Source: JBGSIZ01 sp041742255 | GTDB taxonomy: Bacteria; Pseudomonadota; Alphaproteobacteria; Rhodobacterales; Rhodobacteraceae | Reading direction: 5' to 3' | DNA length: 5,073 nucleotides | Assembly (NCBI GenBank): GCA_041742255.1 | Contig: JBGSIZ010000302.1 | Coordinates: 1 to 5,073, forward strand | Part shown: piece by piece, positions 1 to 5,073 of the stretch | Layout of the letters: each line of letters begins with the position of its first letter | Position numbering within the stretch: position 1 is the stretch's first letter | Notes under the pieces: model-generated | What the model was told of the DNA's origin: nothing | Databases searched by the model: none | What the model saw: only the letters and a program-made list of their open reading frames with translations | Made by a program: the position numbers and the translations under genes

Positions 1-404
1 CCGTGGGTCTGGCCGAGCCGCTGACAGGGACCGTCCGGTTGGTGGAACCGACCGTGGACGTGGTGACCCGGTTGGGCCGCGCCCGGATCACGCTGGACGC
101 CCCCGAAACCGTCCGGTCCGGCATGTTCGCCGAGGCCGAAATACTGGTGGCCGCGCGCGATACGCTGATCGTGCCTGTGGCCGCTGTGCAGTTTGCCGCC
201 GCTGGCACCTCGGTTCTGATCGTGCAGCCGGATGGGTTGCTGGTCGAGGCCCCGATCGAAACTGGCATCCGTGACCGGGGCCAGATCGAAGTGGTGTCCG
301 GCCTGTCCCAAGGCGACACGATTGTCGCCCGTGCCGGTGCATTCGTGCGCGCGGGCGAGATCATCAATCCCGTGGCGGATACCGCCGCGACCCCGTCCAA
401 CTAG
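1..404 (+). CDS. RND efflux periplasmic adaptor (membrane fusion protein), C-terminal part
   Basis: This is the 3' end of an HlyD/AcrA-type adaptor, the periplasmic lipoprotein or anchored protein that links an RND pump to an outer-membrane channel. The gene runs off the left edge, so the reading frame (third base onward) is open from the start and the first GTG is not a real start. The roughly 133 visible residues cover the end of the beta-barrel domain and the membrane-proximal domain. Typical signs are a G-x-V stretch leading to 'VEPTVDVVTR', then a 'RSGMFAEAEI' strand (the family's R/S-G-M-F/Y motif), 'TLIVPVAAV', and a late 'GLSQGDTIVARAGAFVRAGE' strand. Adaptors of this family are usually 350-400 residues, so about one third is visible. 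The pump gene starts 11 nt after the stop, as expected for an adaptor-pump operon. The family call is secure; the substrate is unknown. Confidence 0.9.
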   Translation, partial: VGLAEPLTGTVRLVEPTVDVVTRLGRARITLDAPETVRSGMFAEAEILVAARDTLIVPVAAVQFAAAGTSVLIVQPDGLLVEAPIETGIRDRGQIEVVSGLSQGDTIVARAGAFVRAGEIINPVADTAATPSN

Positions 405-415
405 GGCCTGACATC

Positions 416-3400
416 ATGAACTTTTCCGCGTGGTCCATCCGTAACCCGATTGCCCCGATCCTTGCGTTCTTCATGCTGATGGTCATTGGCTGGCAATCGT
501 TCAACGTGCTGCCCGTCACCCGGTTTCCCAACATCGACGTGCCCATCGTGGCCATTTCCGTGGTGCAGGCCGGGGCGGCCCCGTCCGAACTGGAAACCCA
601 GGTCACCCGCGTGATCGAGGATGCCGTGGCGGGGATTACCGGCGTCAAGAACGTCAGTTCGACGATTGCCGACGGCCTGTCCACCACCGCCATCGAATTT
701 CGGATGGAAGTGCCCAGCGACAAGGCTGTCCAGGACGTCAAGGATGCCATCGACCGGGTTCAGGGCAGCCTGCCCGCCGATGTAGATGCACCCGTGGTCA
801 CCAAGATCGACGTGGAGGGGCAGGCGATCATGACCTTTGCCGTCACCGCCCCCAACCTGACGTTCGAAGAACTGTCGTGGTTTGTGGACGATGTCATCAA
901 ACGGAATCTACAAGGCCAGACGGGTATTGGCCGGATCGACCGTTACGGCGGGGCCGACCGGGAAATCCGGGTTGAACTGGACCCTGTCAAGCTGGACAGT
1001 TTCGGGATCACCGCCGCTGCCGTCAGCCAACAGGTTCGCGCCACCAACACCAATGCGGGCGCCGGACGTAGCGAATTTGGCGGCAGCGAACAGGCGATCC
1101 GCGTTCTGGGCGACGCCACCACCGCCGCCACGCTGGCCGATGTGACGCTGTCCCTGCCCGGCGGCCGCTATGTCCGCCTTGGCGATATGGGCGAGGTGAT
1201 CGACACCTACGAAGAACTGCGGTCATTTTCCAAATTCAACGATGTGCAGGTCGTCACCTTTGCCGTGTTCCGGGCCAAGGGCGCGTCCGAGGTGAGCGTG
1301 GCCGACACCACCAACACCACCCTTGACCGCATCCGCGCCGACCACCCCGAGGTCACGATCAGCCCGGTGGATGACACCGTTTACTACACCGTCGGCAACT
1401 ACGAGGCCGCGATGAGCACGCTCGTCGAAGGCGCCATTCTGGCCATTCTTGTGGTGCTGCTGTTCCTGCGCAACTGGCGCGCCACCATGATTGCCGCTGT
1501 GGCCTTGCCGTTGTCGGTGATCCCGACGTTCTGGATCATGGACCTGCTGGGCTTCTCGCTCAACCTTGTCAGCCTGCTCGCGTTGACGTTGGCCACGGGG
1601 ATTCTGGTAGATGACGCCATTGTCGAGGTGGAAAACATCGCCCGACATATCCGCATGGGCAAGACCCCCTATCGCGCCGCGATCGAGGCTGCCGATGAAA
1701 TCGGGCTGGCCGTGATTGCCACCACGTTCACCATTGTCGCCGTGTTTGTGCCGGTGTCGTTCATGCCCGGTATTCCGGGGCAGTATTTCAGCCAGTTCGG
1801 AATGACCGTCGCCATTTCCGTGATGTTTTCGCTGCTGGTGGCACGGTTGATTACCCCGCTTATGGCCGCCTATCTGATGCGGTCCAAGGATGCGCAAGAA
1901 CATGAACAGCGCGACGGGATCATCATGCGCGGCTATCTGGCGTTGGTCCGGTTCACCATGCGGGTGCGGTATCTGACCCTGCTGGCTGCGATTGGTCTGT
2001 TCATCCTGTCGATGTTCTTCATGCTGAAAATCCCCGGCAGTTTCATTCCCCCCGAAGACGTCAGCCGGGTGTCGATTTCCGTGGAATTGCCGCCCGGATC
2101 GTCGCTGGCGTCCACGGACGCAACCACCCGCGCCATGCAACAGCGGATCAAGGACATACCGGGCGTTGAAAACGTGTTCGTTCTGGGGGGCAGTTCGCCC
2201 ACCGGCGACCGTGATATCCGGCGCGCGACCGTCACCGTCTTGTTGGAAAAACTGGACAGTTCGCTGGAGGCCAAGCTGTCCGATATCGGCCAGCAGATCC
2301 CGCTGATCGGTCCCTATATGCCGCAATTCCCATCCCATGGCCGCGAAATCCCGCAAAGCCTGATTGAAGCCCAGATATTCGAAGCCATCGCCGATGTGCC
2401 CGACGTGCGGGCGTTCAAACTGAACGACCGGGGCGCGCGGGACATTTCCTATTCCATCCTGTCCCAGAACGAAACGGCGTTGAACGAGGCCGTGCGCCGT
2501 CTGGAAACCGCGCTGCGTGGCGATCCGTTGCTGGCCAACGTCGCCACCGAAGGCGCGCTGCCGCGTCCCGAACTGCTGGTCATTCCCCGGCTGGAGGAGG
2601 CCGCCCGCCTGTCCGTCACCACCCGCCAGATTGCGGAAACCGTCCGGGTCGCCACCATCGGCGATTTTGACGCCGCACTTGCCAAGGTGTCCATCGGCGA
2701 CCGTCAGATCCCGGTCCGCGTGCAGGTAGACCCGGCCATTCGCGAGGATGCCGCCCGCATTGGCGCGCTCAAGATCGTGACGGGCAATGGGGCCACCGTG
2801 CCCCTGAACGCCGTGGCCGATATTGTGGTCGCCGAAGGCCCCAGCGTTGTCAATCGGTTGAACCGGGAACGGATCGCCACCATCGGGGCCAATTTGCCCG
2901 TGGGTGTCGCACTGGGCACCGCCACCGCCCGGTTCAACGAAATCATCGCCAGCGTGGACCTGCCGCCGGGTGTCAGCGTGGCGTCCGCAGGCGACGCCGA
3001 GGTGCAACAGGAACTGGTGCAAAGTTTCGGCAACGCCATGATCCTTGGCCTCATGCTGGTTCTGACGGTGCTGATCCTGTTGTTCAAATCGGTGATCCAG
3101 CCGTTCACGATCCTGTTTTCCCTGCCGCTGGCCATTGGTGGGGTTGCGGCCGCGTTGATCCTGACCAACAGCGCCATTTCGATGCCCGTGCTGATCGGTA
3201 TTCTGATGCTGATGGGGATCGTGACCAATAACGCCATCCTGTTGGTCGATTTCGCCATCGAGATGCGCCACCAAGGCATGACCCGGTTCGACGCGCTGGT
3301 CGAGGCGGGTCACAAACGGGCGCGGCCCATCGTCATGACCTCTATCGCGATGTCGGCGGGCATGTTGCCCTCGGCGCTTGGCGTGGGTGAAGGCGGGACG

Positions 3401-3670
3401 TTCCGCGCGCCCATGGCCACAGCCGTGATCGGGGGCATTATCGTGTCCACCGCGTTGTCGCTGGTGGTGGTGCCGTCGTTTTTCCTCATCATGGATGACG
3501 TCAGCCGCGTTCTGGGTTGGGTGTTTGGCCGGATGGTAGGCCAGAAAGAGGTGGAACCGGTGGAACCGTCCGCGTTTGATCTGGCCGATGACATTGCCGG
3601 GTTGCGCCGTGATCTGGACAACCTGCAAACCAAACCCGGCAAACTGCGGATTGCGCCCGCCGCCGAATAG
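416..3670 (+). CDS. RND efflux transporter permease (AcrB/HAE-1-like inner-membrane pump)
   Basis: Complete 1084-residue pump of the AcrB/MdtB type, which works as a trimer in the inner membrane and exports small molecules in exchange for protons. The start is ATG at 416, with a modest AGGG Shine-Dalgarno at 403-406 overlapping the adaptor's stop. Topology is classic: TM1 about 12-31, a large periplasmic porter loop about 33-335, TM2-TM6 about 336-487, TM7 about 519-540, a second loop about 541-872, and TM8-TM12 about 873-1024. TM4 carries the proton-relay pair D399/D400 in 'GILVDDAIVEVENI'. TM11 keeps R968 and T975, aligning with AcrB R971 and T978 by motif. TM10 reads 'GIVTNNAILLVDFA', so the lysine equivalent to AcrB K940 is asparagine (N938). 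A 59-residue cytoplasmic tail follows TM12, with a short EVEPVEP repeat and a charged, probably helical segment. The substrate cannot be inferred; a heavy-metal (CusA-type) role is unlikely because the TM10 motif is of the drug-pump type. Confidence 0.96.
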   Translation: MNFSAWSIRNPIAPILAFFMLMVIGWQSFNVLPVTRFPNIDVPIVAISVVQAGAAPSELETQVTRVIEDAVAGITGVKNVSSTIADGLSTTAIEFRMEVPSDKAVQDVKDAIDRVQGSLPADVDAPVVTKIDVEGQAIMTFAVTAPNLTFEELSWFVDDVIKRNLQGQTGIGRIDRYGGADREIRVELDPVKLDSFGITAAAVSQQVRATNTNAGAGRSEFGGSEQAIRVLGDATTAATLADVTLSLPGGRYVRLGDMGEVIDTYEELRSFSKFNDVQVVTFAVFRAKGASEVSVADTTNTTLDRIRADHPEVTISPVDDTVYYTVGNYEAAMSTLVEGAILAILVVLLFLRNWRATMIAAVALPLSVIPTFWIMDLLGFSLNLVSLLALTLATGILVDDAIVEVENIARHIRMGKTPYRAAIEAADEIGLAVIATTFTIVAVFVPVSFMPGIPGQYFSQFGMTVAISVMFSLLVARLITPLMAAYLMRSKDAQEHEQRDGIIMRGYLALVRFTMRVRYLTLLAAIGLFILSMFFMLKIPGSFIPPEDVSRVSISVELPPGSSLASTDATTRAMQQRIKDIPGVENVFVLGGSSPTGDRDIRRATVTVLLEKLDSSLEAKLSDIGQQIPLIGPYMPQFPSHGREIPQSLIEAQIFEAIADVPDVRAFKLNDRGARDISYSILSQNETALNEAVRRLETALRGDPLLANVATEGALPRPELLVIPRLEEAARLSVTTRQIAETVRVATIGDFDAALAKVSIGDRQIPVRVQVDPAIREDAARIGALKIVTGNGATVPLNAVADIVVAEGPSVVNRLNRERIATIGANLPVGVALGTATARFNEIIASVDLPPGVSVASAGDAEVQQELVQSFGNAMILGLMLVLTVLILLFKSVIQPFTILFSLPLAIGGVAAALILTNSAISMPVLIGILMLMGIVTNNAILLVDFAIEMRHQGMTRFDALVEAGHKRARPIVMTSIAMSAGMLPSALGVGEGGTFRAPMATAVIGGIIVSTALSLVVVPSFFLIMDDVSRVLGWVFGRMVGQKEVEPVEPSAFDLADDIAGLRRDLDNLQTKPGKLRIAPAAE

Positions 3671-3688
3671 CGCCGTCAGCCCGCCCCG

Positions 3689-3856
3689 TCACCCTGCCTT
3701 GCGCAGGATAAGATCGGGCACCGTGATCGCGTCAATCAATGCGGCGCATAATCCCGTGCAGCCTGTGCAACCCACGCACGGGCCGGACAATTGCCCGATC
3801 GTCCGGGCAAGGGTGGTGGTGCGCGGCGCGTGGCCGATTTTGCGGATGGGGGACAT
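3689..3856 (-). CDS. Small cysteine-cluster protein (55 aa), candidate Fe-S or metal-binding protein
   Basis: A 55-residue ORF that I do not recognise as a named family. The N-terminal half is basic (K6, R5, R12, R18). The centre holds four cysteines, C27-x2-C30-x2-C33-x3-C37, in the context 'GPCVGCTGCTGLC'. The tail is 'AALIDAITVPDLILRKAG'. The spacing equals that of a [4Fe-4S] ferredoxin motif, although alanine rather than the usual proline follows the last cysteine; a zinc or other metal site is equally possible. No signal peptide or membrane helix is apparent. I chose ATG at 3856 rather than the in-frame ATG at 3892 because AGGAGGT lies 4 nt upstream of it. Support for coding: 43 of 55 codons end in G or C, matching the neighbours; the Shine-Dalgarno is strong; and an FNR-type box sits upstream. 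It converges on the pump gene with 18 nt between stops. A chance ORF cannot be excluded without homologues. Confidence 0.62.
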   Translation of the reverse strand: MSPIRKIGHAPRTTTLARTIGQLSGPCVGCTGCTGLCAALIDAITVPDLILRKAG

Positions 3857-3859
3857 GCG

Positions 3860-3866
3860 ACCTCCT
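3860..3866 (-). promoter_or_regulatory. Ribosome binding site of the small cysteine protein
   Basis: On the minus strand the sequence reads AGGAGGT, then CGC, then ATG, a full match to the anti-Shine-Dalgarno core and by far the strongest such site seen here. Counting from the end of AGGAGG the spacing to ATG is 4 nt, slightly short but functional in known genes. It decides the start codon at 3856. Confidence 0.7.
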
Positions 3867-3910
3867 GACTGTGGTTGGTCGGATGGTGTCACGCGCGGGG
3901 CTGTCGCACC

Positions 3911-3924
3911 TTGATCCAGATCAT
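3911..3924 (-). promoter_or_regulatory. FNR/FnrL-type operator upstream of the small cysteine gene
   Basis: The plus strand reads TTGAT-CCAG-ATCAT, and the minus strand ATGAT-CTGG-ATCAA. This matches 9 of 10 defined positions of the FNR-family consensus TTGAT-N4-ATCAA. Its centre lies about 61 nt upstream of the ATG at 3856. If it acted as a class II site (centre at -41.5), transcription would start near 3876, with a weak -10-like CACCAT at 3888-3883 and a short leader containing the Shine-Dalgarno. The box overlaps the last codon and stop of the amidohydrolase gene. The regulator could be FnrL, or another Crp/FNR member such as Dnr/NnrR with a similar half-site; sequence alone does not separate them. 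Confidence 0.55.
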
Positions 3925-4796
3925 TCCATAAGGCCCAACAGCCGCGCGGCGGTGTTTTTCAGGATGTCGGGCCGGACCTCGTCCTTGATCGCGATCTGGT
4001 CGAAATCGGCCAGCCACCGTTCCGGCGAGATCATCGGCCAGTCAGAGCCGAACAGCACCTTTTTGCGCAGGATCGAATTGCAGTATTTCACCAGAATATC
4101 GGGGAAATATTTAGGCGACCAACCGGACAGGTCGATATAGACGTTCGGTTTGTGCTGGGCCACGGCGAGTGCTTCGTCCTGCCACGGGAACGACGGATGC
4201 GCGAGGATGATGCGCATGTCGGGGAAATCCACCGCCACGTCATCCATGTACATCGGGTTGGAATACTTGAGCCGCATGCCGTTGCCGCCCCGCATCCCGG
4301 ACCCCACCCCCGTTTGCCCGGTGTGGAACAGGGCGATGCCGCCGTTGTCGGCAATCGCCTGATACAGGTCATAGGCCATCCGGTCGTTGGGATAGAACCC
4401 CTGCATTGTCGGGTGAAACTTGAACCCCTTGATCCCGAAATCGGCCATCAGACGCCGGGCCTCTCGCGCGCCGAGCCGCCCCTTGTGCGGGTCGATTGAC
4501 GCGAACGGGATCAGGACATCGGCATTTTCGGCGGCAAGGGCTGCCACCTCTTCGTTCTTGTAGCGCCGATAGCCCGTCTCGCGTTCGGCATCGACCGGAA
4601 AGATCACGGCGGCGATGTTTTGCGCCCGGTAGTGCGCCGCCGTTTCGGGAACGGTGGGCGGATGGGTCCATGGCGCGCGGAAATATTTGGCCATAGTCGC
4701 CTGCAAATCGTCATAGCCGTCGTCGGCATGGCAGCCACAGGGTTCCTCGGCATGGGTGTGGAAATCAATCGCGCGGATTTTGGCTAGGTCGATCAT
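3921..4796 (-). CDS. Amidohydrolase family protein, probable CouO-like 4-hydroxyphenyl-beta-ketoacyl-CoA hydrolase
   Basis: Complete 291-residue metal-dependent hydrolase of the amidohydrolase 2 (PF04909, ACMSD-like TIM-barrel) family. Visible motifs are the metal-binding H13-T-H15 in 'AIDFHTHAEEP', the 'GFKFHPTMQGFYPNDRMAYDLY' region, H158 in 'ALFHTGQTG', H200 in 'ILAHPSFPW', and D252 in 'LFGSDWP'. All expected metal or catalytic ligands are present, so the enzyme looks intact. The start at 4796 is preferred over an ATG nine codons upstream because its ATGA overlaps the upstream gene's stop, implying translational coupling. The 'IPFASIDPHKG', 'GFYPNDRMAY' and 'VYIDLSGWSPKYFP' blocks resemble, from memory, proteins named 4-hydroxyphenyl-beta-ketoacyl-CoA hydrolase. 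These cleave the aryl beta-ketoacyl-CoA to hydroxybenzoate and acetyl-CoA in p-coumarate breakdown. The neighbouring feruloyl-CoA-synthase-like gene fits that role. The family call is firm; the substrate is inferred. The 'PCGCH' stretch at residues 19-23 is a curiosity. Confidence 0.85.
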   Translation of the reverse strand: MIDLAKIRAIDFHTHAEEPCGCHADDGYDDLQATMAKYFRAPWTHPPTVPETAAHYRAQNIAAVIFPVDAERETGYRRYKNEEVAALAAENADVLIPFASIDPHKGRLGAREARRLMADFGIKGFKFHPTMQGFYPNDRMAYDLYQAIADNGGIALFHTGQTGVGSGMRGGNGMRLKYSNPMYMDDVAVDFPDMRIILAHPSFPWQDEALAVAQHKPNVYIDLSGWSPKYFPDILVKYCNSILRKKVLFGSDWPMISPERWLADFDQIAIKDEVRPDILKNTAARLLGLME

Positions 4797-5073
4797 GAGG
4801 CCCCCGGGATATGAATGACGCAAGGATCGGCGGTGTCATAGAGCCGGTCCACCAGCCCCGCACGCTGCATCTGGATTTTGCGAAAGTTGAGATTGCCCTT
4901 GGCCGTCACCTCGCCCAGCGCGATGGAGGGCGGTTCGGTCAGGATCAGGGCGCGGGCGATCCGGGTGGAGGACGACGTGCCATTCGCCGCCGCCAGCACC
5001 GCCGCCACCTGCCCGGCCAAGGGGCTTTGCAACGCGCCGTTGTCATCTGTCGCCCCGTCGCGCAAGGCACCCG
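4793..5073 (-). CDS. fcs: Feruloyl-CoA synthase-like acyl-CoA ligase, C-terminal part
   Basis: This is the 3' end of an AMP-forming acyl-CoA ligase; the reading frame stays open to the right edge, so the N-terminus and adenylate-binding core lie outside. The visible C-terminal subdomain of about 93 residues includes 'SSSTRIARALILTEPPSIALG', then 'EVTAKGNLNFRKIQ' and 'RAGLVDRLYD'. The S/T-x-R-I-A-R-A-L-x-L-x-E-P-P-S pattern and the G-E-x-T-x-K-G-x-x-N motif are characteristic of feruloyl-CoA synthases. The lysine in 'TAKGNLN' (codon 4898-4900) is the expected A10 catalytic lysine that positions substrates for adenylation. Such enzymes activate ferulate, p-coumarate or caffeate to CoA thioesters in the cytoplasm. 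The stop overlaps the next gene's start by ATGA, so the two are probably translated in a coupled way. Exact hydroxycinnamate preference cannot be judged from this fragment. Confidence 0.78.
   Translation of the reverse strand, partial: GALRDGATDDNGALQSPLAGQVAAVLAAANGTSSSTRIARALILTEPPSIALGEVTAKGNLNFRKIQMQRAGLVDRLYDTADPCVIHIPGAS

Noticed and set aside
1223..3628. Very long minus-strand ORF (801 codons) opposite the pump gene
   Set aside because: It is a mirror of the GC-rich codon bias of the pump gene. The translation is rich in His, Gln, Gly, Asp and Arg, without domains or a ribosome site, while the plus strand encodes a full RND pump.
3693..3707. CCTGC-N5-GCAGG hairpin near the convergent gene ends, considered as a terminator
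   Set aside because: The stem is only 5 bp, no T tract follows on either strand, and it lies inside the 3' end of the small ORF.
3689..3892. Longer 67-residue version of the small cysteine ORF starting at ATG 3892
   Set aside because: There is no good ribosome site for this ATG, and it would lie upstream of the transcription start expected from the FNR-type box. The AGGAGGT before ATG 3856 favours the 55-residue form.
3576..4140. Plus-strand ORFs running through the small gene and into the amidohydrolase 3' end
   Set aside because: They have low-complexity translations with no recognisable motifs, overlap well-supported genes, and lack ribosome sites.
3921..4823. Amidohydrolase start at ATG 4823, nine codons upstream of the chosen start
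   Set aside because: The extra residues (MRHSYPGGL) do not resemble the family's N-terminus and would overlap the ligase gene by 31 nt. The ATG at 4796 forms the common ATGA stop-start overlap.
4793..5065. Apparent 90-residue ORF starting at TTG 5065
   Set aside because: The frame continues open to the window edge and the protein is clearly the C-terminal piece of a larger ligase, so the TTG is an internal leucine codon.

Overview
The window is about 5 kb of GC-rich DNA with tightly packed genes. G and C are strongly preferred at third codon positions. Gene content, codon style and an FNR-type operator point to an alphaproteobacterium, most likely of the Rhodobacteraceae/Roseobacter type. 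This assignment is inferred from overall character, because no rRNA or other marker gene is present.

Layout. (1) Positions 1-3670, plus strand: the 3' end of an RND periplasmic adaptor gene, then 11 nt later a complete 1084-residue RND inner-membrane pump. They form a two-gene efflux operon; no outer-membrane channel or regulator gene is in view. (2) Positions 3689-3856, minus strand: a 55-residue ORF with a CxxCxxCxxxC cluster, a strong AGGAGGT Shine-Dalgarno, and a near-perfect FNR/FnrL-type box about 60 nt upstream of its start. This is the least conventional part of the window. (3) Positions 3921-5073, minus strand: a complete amidohydrolase-family (PF04909-like) gene, overlapped by ATGA with the 3' end of a feruloyl-CoA-synthase-like acyl-CoA ligase gene. 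The plus- and minus-strand blocks converge with only 18 nt between stop codons.

How the genes fit together. The adaptor and pump would export small molecules using the proton-motive force; the substrate cannot be read from the sequence. The ligase and amidohydrolase look like the activating and final cleaving steps of a CoA-dependent, non-decarboxylating hydroxycinnamate (ferulate/p-coumarate) pathway. In that scheme the amidohydrolase would play the part of the CouO-type beta-ketoacyl-CoA hydrolase. The small cysteine protein lies downstream of that pair but seems to have its own low-oxygen-responsive promoter inside the end of the amidohydrolase gene.

No tRNA, rRNA, CRISPR array, insertion sequence, phage gene or convincing intrinsic terminator was seen. 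No gene-free stretch exceeds 65 nt.
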